64,000 bases of DNA from positions 1,364,001 through 1,428,000 of the forward strand of contig NC_016818.1 of NCBI RefSeq assembly GCF_000241955.1, read 5' to 3'. The stretch is from Rahnella aquatilis CIP 78.65 = ATCC 33071. GTDB lineage: Bacteria; Pseudomonadota; Gammaproteobacteria; Enterobacterales; Enterobacteriaceae. This document shows positions 33,009-42,096 of the stretch, piece by piece (the first letter of the stretch is position 1; the number at the start of each line of letters is the position of its first letter). Below the pieces are notes generated by a model. It was given only the letters and a program-made list of their open reading frames with translations, ran no database searches and was not told the DNA's origin. Position numbers and translations under genes: made by a program.

Positions 33009-34009
33009 TGCGTCGCGCCACGGTGTACCGGTACAGCGTGCCGATGGAGGCGGGTGTGGTGCTGCGCAATCAGCGCCTGAAAACCCGCGACGGTTTTTTG
33101 GTGTCACTGTGGCAGGACGAAAAAACAGGTTGGGGAGAAGTGGCGCCGCTGCCCGGTTTTAGTGCAGAGGATGTGTCTCAGGCGCAGGATGCCGTTCAGC
33201 ATGGTCTGAGCCAGTGGGTGCAGGGCGCCTCGCTGGCTGCCGTTGCCTCAGCATTCAGTGCCTTACCTTCAGTGGCTTTCGGGCTGAGTTGTGCGGACGC
33301 CGAACTGCGCGGCGAATTGCCGGAAGTCCTGAGTACACGCTGTGCGCCGCTGTGTCACGGGGATCCGAATGAGCTTTATGCGCGTCTCGGTGCGCTGCCG
33401 GGCGATTTTCGCGGCAGAAAAGTGGCGAAGGTGAAAGTGGGACTGTACGAATCTGTCGGCGATGGTTTGAATGTCAGTATGTTGCTCGAAGCCTTGCCGG
33501 AACTGCATTTGCGTCTTGATGCCAACCGCAGCTGGACGCCGGTCAAAGCCGCAGGGTTTGCCCGCCATGTGGCACCTGAGCTGCGTTCCCGAATCGCGTT
33601 TATCGAAGAGCCGTGCCTGACCCGCGGGCAGTCCCGCGATTTCGCCCGTCTGACCGGGATCGCGATCGCCTGGGATGAAAGCGTGCGTGAAACCGGTTTT
33701 ACCGTGAAGGCCGAACCCGGGCTGGCGGCGATCATCATCAAACCCACGCTGACCGGCAGCCTGATGCGCTGCCGTCAGTTGATCGCGCAGGCGCATGCCG
33801 CAGGGCTGGAAGCCGTGATCAGTTCCTCCATCGAGTCGAGTCTCGGACTGACGCAACTGGCGCGCATTGCTCAGTGGCTGACGCCGGACGCCATTCCGGG
33901 GCTGGATACGCTGGATCTCATGCAGACACAGCTTATCCGTCGCTGGCCGGGCTCTGAATTACCGCTGACTGACGAATCTGATCTGGAGATCGTGTGGCAG
34001 AGCAAATGA
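33008..34009 (+). CDS. menC: o-succinylbenzoate synthase MenC
   Basis: MenC, an enolase-superfamily enzyme, dehydrates SHCHC to o-succinylbenzoate. Of its 333 residues the catalytic KVKVG lysine motif, the metal-binding carboxylates in [14 protein letters not shown] and WDES, and the second lysine in IIIKPT are all recognisable in order. It is slightly longer than E. coli MenC (320). It overlaps menB by one base and menE by 4 bp. Confidence 0.95.
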   Translation: MRRATVYRYSVPMEAGVVLRNQRLKTRDGFLVSLWQDEKTGWGEVAPLPGFSAEDVSQAQDAVQHGLSQWVQGASLAAVASAFSALPSVAFGLSCADAELRGELPEVLSTRCAPLCHGDPNELYARLGALPGDFRGRKVAKVKVGLYESVGDGLNVSMLLEALPELHLRLDANRSWTPVKAAGFARHVAPELRSRIAFIEEPCLTRGQSRDFARLTGIAIAWDESVRETGFTVKAEPGLAAIIIKPTLTGSLMRCRQLIAQAHAAGLEAVISSSIESSLGLTQLARIAQWLTPDAIPGLDTLDLMQTQLIRRWPGSELPLTDESDLEIVWQSK

Positions 34010-35367
34010 TCAACGACTGGCCATGGCGTGAAAGGGCCGACCATTCACCTTTTGCCGTGGCGCTGAAAGCGGGAGACATCACCTGGTGCTGGCGTGATTT
34101 ACAACACCGCATCGACACGCTGGCAGCCGGCTTTATTGCGCAGGGCGTGGGAGAGGGTACCGGTGTTGTTCTGCGCAGTAAAAACAGCCTTGATGCCGTA
34201 CTCAGCTATCTGGCGTTATTGCAAACCGGCGCGCGCCTGTTGCCGCTTAATCCGCAACTGCCCGAGGCATTATGTGATGAACTGCTTTCGCAGCTTGATA
34301 TCGATTTTGTGCTGGATCTGGCAGAGCCGGAACTGCTGCTGAATATTCCCGCGCTGACCCTGCAGAATGCCTGTTGGCTCAGTTCTGCCGGATGGCAACC
34401 GCAGCGTATTGCCACACTGACGCTGACATCGGGTTCCAGCGGTTTACCAAAAGCCGCGGCGCATACGGTTGCCGCCCATCTCGCCAGTGCGGCGGGCGTG
34501 CTCAACCTGATCCCTTTCACCTGTCACGACGGCTGGCTACTTTCCCTGCCGCTGTTTCATGTTTCCGGACAAGGTATTCTCTGGCGCTGGCTGCTTGCCG
34601 GGGCCACGCTGGTGCTGGCCGAAGGGCAACCGCTCCATGCCGCGCTGGCAGAATGCAGCCACGCTTCGCTGGTACCGACGCAACTCTGGCGTTTGCTGCA
34701 AGGGACACGGGTGCCTGGAAAGTTGAAAGATGTTTTGCTTGGCGGCGCGCAAATTCCGCCGGAGCTGACTGAACAGGCCGAAAAAGCAGGAATACGCTGC
34801 TGGTGCGGATATGGGCTGACGGAAACCGCATCCACAGTGACGGCGAAACGCGCTGATGGCCGTGCCGGTGTCGGTCAGGTATTGGTGGGAAAGGAAGTCA
34901 AAATCATTGATCAGCAGATCCTGATCCGTACCGACAGTCTGGCCAGCGGTTACTGGAAAAACGGTCAGTTATCACCAGTGACTGATGCGCAAGGGTGGTT
35001 GCATACCCGCGACCGTGGCATGTGGGCGGGTGATGAACTGCAGATAGCCGGACGCATGGATAATTTGTTTTTCAGCGGTGGAGAAGGGATCCAGCCTGAA
35101 GATATCGAGAAAGTGCTGGTCAGCCATCCGCAGATTTCCCAGGCATTTGTGGTTCCGGTGAAAGACGAGCAATTTGGTCAGCGTCCGGTCGCCGTGCTCG
35201 AGGCACAAGACGGGCTGCTGTATGAGGAACTCAATCTCTGGCTGAGCAATAAGATCCCCCGTTTCCAGTTGCCGGTAGCCTATCATCCGCTGCCCGAGGC
35301 TTTGTCGCAGGGCGGCATTAAAATTTCGCGGGCCAGCGTCCGGCAATGGATAGAAATGCTTTCGTAA
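34006..35367 (+). CDS. menE: o-succinylbenzoate-CoA ligase MenE
   Basis: MenE activates o-succinylbenzoate with ATP and CoA. The 453-residue ANL-superfamily protein shows [13 protein letters not shown] (P-loop), the [10 protein letters not shown] motif, the TRDRG hinge region and a C-terminal lysine in [10 protein letters not shown]. Two starts compete: ATG 34006, which forms ATGA with the menC stop and matches the E. coli start by alignment (MINDWPWR), and GTG 33994, which has GGAG six bases upstream and would add four residues. I prefer 34006 with modest certainty. Confidence 0.94.
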   Translation: MINDWPWRERADHSPFAVALKAGDITWCWRDLQHRIDTLAAGFIAQGVGEGTGVVLRSKNSLDAVLSYLALLQTGARLLPLNPQLPEALCDELLSQLDIDFVLDLAEPELLLNIPALTLQNACWLSSAGWQPQRIATLTLTSGSSGLPKAAAHTVAAHLASAAGVLNLIPFTCHDGWLLSLPLFHVSGQGILWRWLLAGATLVLAEGQPLHAALAECSHASLVPTQLWRLLQGTRVPGKLKDVLLGGAQIPPELTEQAEKAGIRCWCGYGLTETASTVTAKRADGRAGVGQVLVGKEVKIIDQQILIRTDSLASGYWKNGQLSPVTDAQGWLHTRDRGMWAGDELQIAGRMDNLFFSGGEGIQPEDIEKVLVSHPQISQAFVVPVKDEQFGQRPVAVLEAQDGLLYEELNLWLSNKIPRFQLPVAYHPLPEALSQGGIKISRASVRQWIEMLS

Positions 35368-35383
35368 AACAATTCCCTGAAAT

Positions 35384-35410
35384 AAACAAAAAAGGCCGCG
35401 CAGTGCGGCC
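35384..35410 (-). terminator. Terminator between menE and katA (strong on minus strand)
   Basis: GGCCGC/GCGGCC with a 5-base loop is followed on the minus strand by TTTTTTGTTT, ending katA. The plus-strand tail (CTTGTCATTT) is poorer, so it may end menE only partly. Confidence 0.8.
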
Positions 35411-35434
35411 CTTGTCATTTCTGAAGGTAAAAAA

Positions 35435-36868
35435 TCAGTCTTTCAGGGCCTTTTCAACCCCTGCGCCATATGCCGGATCGACTTTATAAAACAGCGCCAG
35501 CTGACGTGCCTGCGTGTCCGGCGAAGCCTGTTTCAGCTCACCGGCAATGCGTGCAAACATGCGCTGATGTTCAGCATCAGACAACAGGTTGAACAGCAAA
35601 CATGGCTGAGTGAAGTAATCATCATCCTCACGGTGATTCCAGTGATCGGCCGCGCCTTCAATGCTCAGTGGCGGTTCGCTGAAATCGGGCTGTTGCTGGA
35701 ACAAACCCGCGCTGTTCGGCTCGTAAGTCACACCGTTGCCACTGTTGCCGTCGATACGCATTGCGCCGTCACGATGATAATTATGGAACGGGCATTTTGG
35801 TGCATTGACCGGGATCTGATGATGATTCACACCCAGGCGATAACGGTGCGCGTCGCCGTAAGAGAACAGACGCCCCTGCAACATGCGGTCAGGTGAGAAA
35901 CCGATGCCAGGCACGACATTGGCCGGATTCATTGCAACCTGTTCTACTTCTGCAAAGTAGTTTTCCGGATTGCGGTTCAGCTCGAATTCACCCACTTCGA
36001 TCAGCGGATAATCGCTGTGCAGCCAGACTTTGGTCAGGTCAAACGGGTTGTAAGGCAGCGTTGAGGCTTCGTGCTCCGGCATGATTTGCACAAACAGTTT
36101 CCAGCGCGGGAAATCGCCGCGTTCAATTGCTTCATACAAGTCCCGCTGAGAACTCTCGCGGTCGGTACCTACCCGTTTTTCCGCCTCATCGTCCATCAAA
36201 TTTTCAATGCCCTGCTGGCAGCGGAAGTGGAATTTCACCCAGAAACGCGCATTTTCTGCATTGATAAAGCTGAAGGTATGACTGCCGAAGCCGTGGATAT
36301 GACGGTAAGACCTTGGCAGGCCGCGGTCGCTGACATCAATGGTCAGCTGATGCAGGGCTTCAGGAAGATGAGAGAAGAAGTCCCATTTATACGCCGGATT
36401 ACGCAGGTTAGTGCGCGGGTCACGTTTGACGACGTGATTCAGGTCAGGGAATTTCAGTGGATCGCGCAGATAAAATATTGGGGTATTATTGCCGACTAAA
36501 TCCCAGTTGCCTTCTTCGGTATAGAATTTTATCGAAAAACCGCGAATATCACGTTCCGCATCTGCTGCGCCCCGTTCACCGGCAACTGTCGAGAAACGGA
36601 TAAACAGGTCAGTTTGTTTGCCGATTTCAGCGAAGATTTTCGCGCGGGTGAAGGCGGTAATATCCTGTGTCACGGTGAAAGTACCATAAGCGCCGGAGCC
36701 TTTCGCGTGCATACGGCGCTCCGGGATCACTTCACGGTCGAAATGCGCTAATTTCTCAAGAAACCAGACATCCTGCAAAAGCAACGGGCCACGGCGGCCA
36801 GCGGTAATCACGTTGTTATTATCGACGACAGGCGCGCCAGCGGCGGTGGTTAAACCTTTCTTGGTCAT
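35435..36868 (-). CDS. katA: Monofunctional haem catalase KatA (small-subunit type)
   Basis: KatA splits hydrogen peroxide to water and oxygen in the cytoplasm. The 477-residue length marks a small-subunit (clade 3) catalase. Essential residues are visible: distal H54 ([12 protein letters not shown]), N127 (DLVGNNTP) and the proximal haem-ligand Y337 ([14 protein letters not shown]). AAAGGAA precedes the ATG at 36868. E. coli has no catalase of this type at this site, so katA is an extra gene between the men and yfaZ blocks; codon use looks like its neighbours. No OxyR site was recognised upstream. Confidence 0.97.
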   Translation of the reverse strand: MTKKGLTTAAGAPVVDNNNVITAGRRGPLLLQDVWFLEKLAHFDREVIPERRMHAKGSGAYGTFTVTQDITAFTRAKIFAEIGKQTDLFIRFSTVAGERGAADAERDIRGFSIKFYTEEGNWDLVGNNTPIFYLRDPLKFPDLNHVVKRDPRTNLRNPAYKWDFFSHLPEALHQLTIDVSDRGLPRSYRHIHGFGSHTFSFINAENARFWVKFHFRCQQGIENLMDDEAEKRVGTDRESSQRDLYEAIERGDFPRWKLFVQIMPEHEASTLPYNPFDLTKVWLHSDYPLIEVGEFELNRNPENYFAEVEQVAMNPANVVPGIGFSPDRMLQGRLFSYGDAHRYRLGVNHHQIPVNAPKCPFHNYHRDGAMRIDGNSGNGVTYEPNSAGLFQQQPDFSEPPLSIEGAADHWNHREDDDYFTQPCLLFNLLSDAEHQRMFARIAGELKQASPDTQARQLALFYKVDPAYGAGVEKALKD

Positions 36869-37190
36869 AAAAATTCCTTTCAGTGAGTGCGGGTGTATAG
36901 GGGTAATGACGTTGATGTGGTTCTTTAAATCTGCCCGGGTAGCAGGTTGCTTCCCTAAGTCAAATTAACTCTACCGGTTAGAAATAAACCCTATATTGAT
37001 CAGAGGCAAATAGGTGGGAATTATCATTTCGATGGGAAACGTTCATTTCATCAATGTAAACGATGTTTCTTACAATTTTCAGAACCTCTGTGAATGCATT
37101 AATGCGCCAAAAAGTTGTTACAGCAGAGTGAATTGCTTTAGACTTTCAGCGGAAGATTTATTGTCGTTTGACTGTTATTTAGGATAAATA
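36869..37190. other. katA-yfaZ divergent intergenic region
   Basis: This 322-bp AT-rich region between divergent katA and yfaZ must hold both promoters. I tried the four-part OxyR spacing (ATAG-N7-CTAT) and did not find it; the CTAT and ATAG words present have the wrong spacing. Nothing else is assignable by eye. Confidence 0.45.
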
Positions 37191-37736
37191 ATGAAAAAGT
37201 TACTTGTCGCTGGTGCCGCTGCCAGCCTGATGTTTGTCGCGGCCTCTGCCAGCGCAATCAGTGTCAATGGTGAAGTTGGTGAACATTACACGCATCTGGG
37301 TGTGGGCTTTGGTACAAGCTCTCCGGGTCTGGCATTGAGCGGTGATTACACCCATAACGATGACGACGGTGATGTGGCTGGCCTGGGTTTGGGGTACAAC
37401 ATTCCTCTGGGGCCGTTCATTGCGACTGTAGGCGGTAAGGGCCTGTATACCAACCCGAAAGACGGTGACGAAGGTTACGCTGCGGCTGTCGGTGGTGGTC
37501 TGCAACTGCCTATCGCGAAAATGTTCACCCTGTACGGTGACTACTATTATTCCCCGGATTCCCTGTCCAGCGGCATTGCTAACTATGAAGAAGCCAACGC
37601 AGGTATTCGTCTGACTGCCATCCCGTTGGTTACCGTGAGCGTGGGTTACCGCTACATGGCAATGGATGGCAAAGATGGCAACCGCGATAACGTGGTGGCA
37701 GACGGTGCTTATTTAGGTGGCGCTGTTAATTTCTGA
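37191..37736 (+). CDS. yfaZ: YfaZ family outer-membrane protein
   Basis: The 181-residue product has a clear Sec signal peptide with cleavage expected after ASASA (residue 22), then a predicted outer-membrane beta-barrel ending in Phe (GGAVNF). Conserved YfaZ features are HNDDDGDVAGLGLGYN, GGKGLYTNP and YYYSPDSLSSG. The function is unknown; it is described as a porin-like family. It is single-gene, flanked by the katA-divergent promoter region and a terminator. Confidence 0.92.
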   Translation: MKKLLVAGAAASLMFVAASASAISVNGEVGEHYTHLGVGFGTSSPGLALSGDYTHNDDDGDVAGLGLGYNIPLGPFIATVGGKGLYTNPKDGDEGYAAAVGGGLQLPIAKMFTLYGDYYYSPDSLSSGIANYEEANAGIRLTAIPLVTVSVGYRYMAMDGKDGNRDNVVADGAYLGGAVNF

Positions 37737-37757
37737 TTTTGTCTGAAGCAAAATCTG

Positions 37758-37785
37758 AAGGCTCGCATTTGTGCGGGCCTTTTTG
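37758..37785 (+). terminator. Intrinsic terminator after yfaZ
   Basis: AAGGCTCGCA/TGCGGGCCTT with a TTTG loop and one T-G wobble is followed by a T-run, 21 bp past the stop. Confidence 0.85.
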
Positions 37786-37862
37786 TTTTCTGCCGAACGG
37801 AGATTGTTTTTCTGCGCCAGCCTTTCTACAGTGGAATAACAAAAATACAGAAGGAGAACGGG

Positions 37863-39068
37863 ATGCTTAGGGTTGAGATGCTGAGTACGGGTGATGAAGT
37901 GCTGCACGGCCAGATTGTGGATACCAATTCAGCATGGCTGGCGAATTATCTGTTTGAGCAAGGTTTACCGATGACCAGTCGTGAAACCGTGGGCGACAGC
38001 CTGGACGCGCTGGTGGCGGTTCTCAAAGAACGTAGCCACATCGCTGATGTGCTTATCGTGAACGGCGGCCTGGGGCCAACGACCGATGATTTAAGCGCGC
38101 TGGCGGCGGCTAAAGCCTGTGGTGTGGGGCTGGTGGAAGATGCCGGCTGGATTGAAACCATGCAGGCGTTCTTCAATGAACGTGGCCGTCCGATGGCCGA
38201 ATCCAACCGCAAACAGGCGCAGATCCCGGCCAATGCCGAGTTGCTGGATAATCCGGTTGGCACCGCCTGCGGCTTCAGCGTGAAACTTAACCGCTGTCAG
38301 ATTTTCTTCACACCCGGCGTACCGTCGGAATTTAAAGTGATGGTGGAACAACAAATCGTTCCGCGTTTGCACAAACAGTTTCCGGCGCTGGAGGCCCCGT
38401 TATGTCTGCGTCTGACCACCTTCGGACGGGGTGAAAGTGATCTTGCCACTGAGCTGGATAAACTCGTACTGCCGGAAGGTGTGGTAATGGGTTACCGTTC
38501 TTCATCGCCGATCATTGAACTGAAAGTCACCGGCCCGCGTTCTCAGGAAGCCGCGATGCACAAAGCGTTCGAGCGCGTGCGGGAAGTGGCGGGGGAGAGC
38601 ACCATTTTTGAAGGCCTGGGCAGCCTGCCGGATCGTCTGGCAGAACGTCTGCTGGCACAGGATTTACGTCTGGCAGTCAGCGAAAGTTTCACTGGCGGCC
38701 TGCTGAACTGGCGTCTGCAAAGCGCAGGCGTACCGCTGACCAATGGTGAATTATTGCCTCAAGACAACGAAGCTTCCCCGGAGAAATCCCTCGAATGCCT
38801 GCTGGCACGCGCACAGGCTCTGGCCGAAACCACCGGTGCACAACTGGCGCTGGCCATCGGAGCCTTGTCCGGGGCCGAATTAAGTCTGGCGCTGCATACT
38901 CCGGCCGGTACCCGTGGCCTGACGATCCGTTATACCGCGACGCGTCACGGGCTGGCATTACGTCAGGAGACGATGGCGATGGTGGCGATGGATATGTTGC
39001 GGCGCTATCTGAATGGCTGGGAGCCGGTGGCGGATTACCCGTGGCTGGATCGCGTTGCTAAGGTTTAG
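37863..39068 (+). CDS. yfaY: CinA-like protein YfaY (nicotinamide-nucleotide amidase related)
   Basis: The 401-residue protein has an N-terminal MoCF/COG1058 domain (about residues 1-170, with STGDEVLHGQIVDTN and NGGLGPTTDD motifs; this domain has ADP-ribose pyrophosphatase activity in some homologues), and a C-terminal CinA/PncC-type domain (about 250-395). In the latter, ESFTGGLLNW replaces the usual ESCTGG motif and the following segment diverges, so NMN deamidase activity is doubtful, as for E. coli YfaY. AAGGAGAA precedes the ATG. Downstream lies a REP-like repeat disrupted by an IS. Confidence 0.92.
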   Translation: MLRVEMLSTGDEVLHGQIVDTNSAWLANYLFEQGLPMTSRETVGDSLDALVAVLKERSHIADVLIVNGGLGPTTDDLSALAAAKACGVGLVEDAGWIETMQAFFNERGRPMAESNRKQAQIPANAELLDNPVGTACGFSVKLNRCQIFFTPGVPSEFKVMVEQQIVPRLHKQFPALEAPLCLRLTTFGRGESDLATELDKLVLPEGVVMGYRSSSPIIELKVTGPRSQEAAMHKAFERVREVAGESTIFEGLGSLPDRLAERLLAQDLRLAVSESFTGGLLNWRLQSAGVPLTNGELLPQDNEASPEKSLECLLARAQALAETTGAQLALAIGALSGAELSLALHTPAGTRGLTIRYTATRHGLALRQETMAMVAMDMLRRYLNGWEPVADYPWLDRVAKV

Positions 39069-39074
39069 CTTTAG

Positions 39075-39110
39075 CTCCCTCCCCTGCGAAGGGGAGGGCT
39101 GGGGTGGGGT
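39075..39110. repeat. REP-like GC-rich hairpin repeat, left copy
   Basis: CCCTCCCCT (39077-39085), loop GCGA, AGGGGAGGG (90-98 of the same line) form a perfect 9-bp hairpin followed by CTGGGGTGGGGT. It is paired, in opposite orientation, with a related hairpin about 80 bp downstream (39177-39190 continuing at 40605), so the two resemble a palindromic REP/BIME unit between convergent yfaY and yfaE. Confidence 0.7.
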
Positions 39111-39220
39111 ATTAAAGCAAAATCAAAGAGTTGAGGTTGGCTTTGATGAGATGTTAGCCCTTAAAACCGCCTCCCGTCCTCCCCCTTCGCTGAACTGAAC
39201 CCCTAAACTTGGACACCAGG

Positions 39221-40021
39221 TTAGTGCAGGGGGAACATTTGAGTCCGGTAATCTGCTGGACTCATTCCACCCAACTTCATCTTTATTCTATCGTGGTTAT
39301 AGTAAGCGACATACGCTTCTATCGACTCAGCCAGTTTTTCCCTGCTCTCGAACTTATAACCGTGGAACATCTCCGTCTTCAACACCGCAAAAAAGCTTTC
39401 CATTGCGGCATTGTCATAGCAATTGCCTTTTCGCGACATGCTCTGTCTTATCCCTGCCTCTTTGAGCCTTTTTTGCCACGAAGGCATCCTATATTGCCAG
39501 CCCTGATCGCTATGTAGAATGGCTTTTTTTCTGACGTAACCTGATGTAAGTAAATCATTTAGCATCTTTTCAGTCAGCTCGAAAGTCGGCCGCGTACCTA
39601 TACTCATCGCGATGATTTCTGCATTGTATAAATCCATGACCGGCGATAAATACAGTTTATCCCCGCCCACATTGAACTCGGTAACATCCGTCACCAGCTT
39701 TACCCCCGGTCCGGAGGCGTTAAATTTCCGTCTCAGCAGATTGGGCGCTGGCGCCATCCCGATATCGTCCTTATAACTCCGGTATTTTTTAGGCCGCACC
39801 CGCGCCTGTACATCCATTTCCCGCATCAGGCGGAACACCTTTTTATGATTGACCCGCACGCCCTGATTGCGCAGTTCTAACGTGACGCGGCGATAGCCAT
39901 AGCACCGCTTGTGGCGGACGGCCAGTTGCCCGATGGCGTCACATAACGTCACGTCATCCCCGGCTTGCTCCCGCGATTGCCACCAGTACCAGGTGCTTCG
40001 TGGCAACCTCGCAGATTTCAA
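39221..40021 (-). CDS. IS3-family transposase OrfB (DDE integrase core)
   Basis: The 266-residue frame from a TTG has an HTH_21-like N-terminal part and an rve integrase core with the catalytic triad in TDVTEF, LHSDQGWQY and DNAAMESFF (D...D...E with the usual spacing). In the -1 frame it is open upstream to the A6 run at 40069-40074, continuing OrfA as IHAIRALIGEHRLQDLLKSA, so the active transposase is most likely OrfAB made by -1 frameshifting. Confidence 0.92.
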   Translation of the reverse strand: MKSARLPRSTWYWWQSREQAGDDVTLCDAIGQLAVRHKRCYGYRRVTLELRNQGVRVNHKKVFRLMREMDVQARVRPKKYRSYKDDIGMAPAPNLLRRKFNASGPGVKLVTDVTEFNVGGDKLYLSPVMDLYNAEIIAMSIGTRPTFELTEKMLNDLLTSGYVRKKAILHSDQGWQYRMPSWQKRLKEAGIRQSMSRKGNCYDNAAMESFFAVLKTEMFHGYKFESREKLAESIEAYVAYYNHDRIKMKLGGMSPADYRTQMFPLH

Positions 40022-40047
40022 CAGATCCTGGAGACGGTGTTCTCCGA

Positions 40048-40554
40048 TTAATGCCCTGATGGCGTGGATTTTTTCTTCCGTTCTGTTTTTGACTTCATCA
40101 GGGCGTCGAGCTTTTCGTTGTAAGCGCGTTCAGCACGCAGATAGCGCACCTCTTCCAGAAGCTCGGCAGGCGTCATGTCTTCAGGCTTTATCTCAGGTTT
40201 TTGCGTTTTCTGCGCCATGTTATTCCTCTCTTTCAGAGCTGGAAAAGCTGAGTTTTTAGCAGCCAGGATCCAGCGTTTGATTGTCTGATAATCAGCAATA
40301 TTAAATCGGGCGGCGGCAGAACGCATAGAAAGATGTTCGCGAAGAGTCACATCGACGACATGAGCACGAAACTGTTCGGAATAGATGCGAGTCGCCTTAC
40401 GAAAAGCCTGCTCACCGTGAAATTGATAGGCAGCAGTCCATGCACGAAGTGAGGATGCCGGAACGTGATATTTGCGGGCGGTAATTTTGAAGCCATCGTG
40501 GCCGTCAAGATAGTGCCTGACGGCTATCATTTTGATTTGAAAATCGTACTTCAT
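40048..40554 (-). CDS. IS3-family OrfA (helix-turn-helix regulator/transposase N-part)
   Basis: The 168-residue frame has two helix-turn-helix segments (about residues 5-50 and 60-97), an IS150-group feature, followed by a helical leucine-zipper-like region (PAELLEEVRYLRAERAYNEK). Near its end it reads ERKKKSTPSGH over the minus-strand A6 slip site; a -1 shift there joins it to OrfB. Alone it would be an inhibitor or DNA-binding partner. Confidence 0.9.
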   Translation of the reverse strand: MKYDFQIKMIAVRHYLDGHDGFKITARKYHVPASSLRAWTAAYQFHGEQAFRKATRIYSEQFRAHVVDVTLREHLSMRSAAARFNIADYQTIKRWILAAKNSAFPALKERNNMAQKTQKPEIKPEDMTPAELLEEVRYLRAERAYNEKLDALMKSKTERKKKSTPSGH

Positions 40555-40625
40555 ACTAAACTCCGAATGAGGATTAAAACGTCCAACATTCGGGGTTCAG
40601 TTCATCGCAGGGGGAGGAGTAAAGA

Positions 40626-40886
40626 CTAAAACGCAATCTCAATATCCCCGACCGGCATGCAACAGCACGGCAAAATTTCGCCGTCTGAGATGAAGGCTAA
40701 AGGTTTTTCACTGTAGGTGACTTCCCCGCTGATAAGCTTCATCCGGCACGAGCCGCAATAGCCTTCCCGACACTGGTATTCCACTTCAACCTGATGATGT
40801 TCAAACACTTCCAGCAAATTCCGGTGCCCGGCTTTACAGGCCAGTTGCTGTCCGTTTGCTGAAAGTGTGAGGATCCTGTCGGTCAT
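40626..40886 (-). CDS. yfaE: Ferredoxin-like diferric-tyrosyl radical cofactor maintenance protein YfaE
   Basis: YfaE is a small plant-type [2Fe-2S] ferredoxin that supplies electrons for building and repairing the NrdB diiron-tyrosyl radical cofactor. In 86 residues the ligands C39, C44 and C47 (CREGYCGSC) and a further cysteine in CCC at 74-76 are visible. Its ATG directly abuts the nrdB stop (TAAATG), which supports co-translation in nrdA-nrdB-yfaE. The IS ends 21 bp beyond its stop without touching the frame. Confidence 0.95.
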   Translation of the reverse strand: MTDRILTLSANGQQLACKAGHRNLLEVFEHHQVEVEYQCREGYCGSCRMKLISGEVTYSEKPLAFISDGEILPCCCMPVGDIEIAF

Positions 40887-42017
40887 TTACAGCTCGAAAT
40901 CACTCAGGTCATCGGCGTGAACTTCAGAGTCAATCTGACCGACCAGATAGGAACTGACTTCCACTTCCTGCGGGGCAACCTGCACGTTATCAGACACCAG
41001 CCAGGCGTTGATCCAAGGGATCGGGTTTGAGCGGGTTTTGAACGGCGCATCCAGACCTACCGCCTGCATACGGATGTTGGTGATGTATTCGACGTACTGA
41101 CACAGAATGTCTTTGTTCAGGCCGATCATGGAACCGTCTTTGAACAGGTATTCTGCCCAGTCTTTTTCCTGTTGGGCCGCCAGAACAAACAGGTCGTGGC
41201 ATTCCTGCTGACATTCCAGCGCGATTTCCGCCATTTCCGGGTCATCCTGACCTGAACGCAGCAGGTTCAACGCGTGCTGAGTACCGGTCAGGTGCAGCGC
41301 TTCGTCGCGGGCGATCATCTTGATGATTTTCGCGTTGCCTTCCATCAGTTCACGTTCAGCGAATGCAAATGAACAGGCAAAGCTGACATAAAAACGCACG
41401 GCTTCCAGCGCGTTGACGCTCATCAGACAGATGTAGAGTTTTTTCTTCAGTTCACGCAGGTTAACCACGACCGTTTTGCCGTTGACCTGATGCGTGCCTT
41501 CGCCCAGGAGATGGTAGTAGCTGGTCATTTCAATCAGCGTGTCGTAATAACCGGAAATGTCTTTCGCGCGCTTGAGGATTTCTTCGTTGGTCACGATATC
41601 GTCAAACACTATCGCCGGATCGTTAACGATGTTACGGATAATGTGCGTGTAAGAACGTGAGTGGATGGTTTCTGAAAACGCCCACGTCTCGACCCAGGTT
41701 TCCAGCTCAGGAATGGAGATCAGCGGCAACAACGCCACGTTCGGGCTGCGGCCCTGAATGGAATCCAGCAGCGTCTGGTATTTCAGGTTACTCAGGAAAA
41801 TGTGCTTTTCGTGATCCGGCAGTGCCTGAAAATCGATACGGTCGCGGGAAACATCAATCTCTTCCGGACGCCAGAAGAAGGACAGTTGCTTTTCGATCAG
41901 TTTTTCAAAGATTTCATGCTTCTGCTGGTCGAAACGGGCCACGTTAACCGACTGGCCAAAGAACATTGGCTCAAGAAGCTGATCGTTTTTATTCTGGGAA
42001 AAAGTACTGTAAGCCAT
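40887..42017 (-). CDS. nrdB: Ribonucleotide reductase class Ia small subunit NrdB
   Basis: NrdB (R2) holds the diiron centre and tyrosyl radical used by NrdA to reduce ribonucleoside diphosphates. The 376-residue protein has D85, E116 and H119 ([11 protein letters not shown]) as iron ligands and the radical Y123; the later helix [13 protein letters not shown] gives the second set. The acidic C-terminus ending DLSDFEL is the NrdA-docking tail. It is 79 bp downstream of nrdA with a terminator-like hairpin in between. Confidence 0.97.
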   Translation of the reverse strand: MAYSTFSQNKNDQLLEPMFFGQSVNVARFDQQKHEIFEKLIEKQLSFFWRPEEIDVSRDRIDFQALPDHEKHIFLSNLKYQTLLDSIQGRSPNVALLPLISIPELETWVETWAFSETIHSRSYTHIIRNIVNDPAIVFDDIVTNEEILKRAKDISGYYDTLIEMTSYYHLLGEGTHQVNGKTVVVNLRELKKKLYICLMSVNALEAVRFYVSFACSFAFAERELMEGNAKIIKMIARDEALHLTGTQHALNLLRSGQDDPEMAEIALECQQECHDLFVLAAQQEKDWAEYLFKDGSMIGLNKDILCQYVEYITNIRMQAVGLDAPFKTRSNPIPWINAWLVSDNVQVAPQEVEVSSYLVGQIDSEVHADDLSDFEL

Positions 42018-42044
42018 GACGTTAACTTCCTCGGAATGCTCGGC

Positions 42045-42067
42045 AAAAACCCCCTGACGGGGGTTTT
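42045..42067 (-). terminator. Terminator-like attenuator between nrdA and nrdB
   Basis: On the minus strand AAAACCCCC-GTCA-GGGGGTTTTT forms a 9-bp stem ending in a T-run, the shape of an intrinsic terminator, inside the nrdA-nrdB operon. It may reduce nrdB transcription relative to nrdA or stabilise the upstream mRNA end. Confidence 0.7.
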
Positions 42068-42096
42068 GAATAATATTTTTTAGTTAAAACAGAGGG

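Larger units (their letters stand above)
39191..40604 (-). mobile_element. IS3-family insertion sequence (IS150-like), 1414 bp
   Basis: The terminal inverted repeats begin TGAACTGAACCCC at both ends (39191-39203 and the complement of 40592-40604). TCGC is duplicated directly at both flanks (39187-39190 and 40605-40608). Inside are two minus-strand frames of IS3 type: OrfA with helix-turn-helix domains and OrfB with a DDE integrase core. Length, ends and gene order fit the IS150 subgroup; the exact IS name is not assigned. Both frames are intact, so the element may be active. Confidence 0.93.
39177..40618. repeat. REP-like hairpin, right copy, split by the IS in its loop
   Basis: The left arm TCCTCCCCCT is at 39177-39186 and the right arm AGGGGGAGGA at 40609-40618. 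Removing the IS and one target duplicate leaves a 10-bp stem with a TCGC loop. The TCGC tetraloop is exactly the duplicated target. Confidence 0.8.

Noticed and set aside
32121..33107. 328-codon minus-strand frame opposite menB
   Set aside because: MenB on the plus strand is near identical to the E. coli enzyme; the opposite frame is a shadow.
36869..37190. Possible OxyR site between katA and yfaZ
   Set aside because: The ATAG and CTAT words present do not have the N7 spacing of the OxyR motif.
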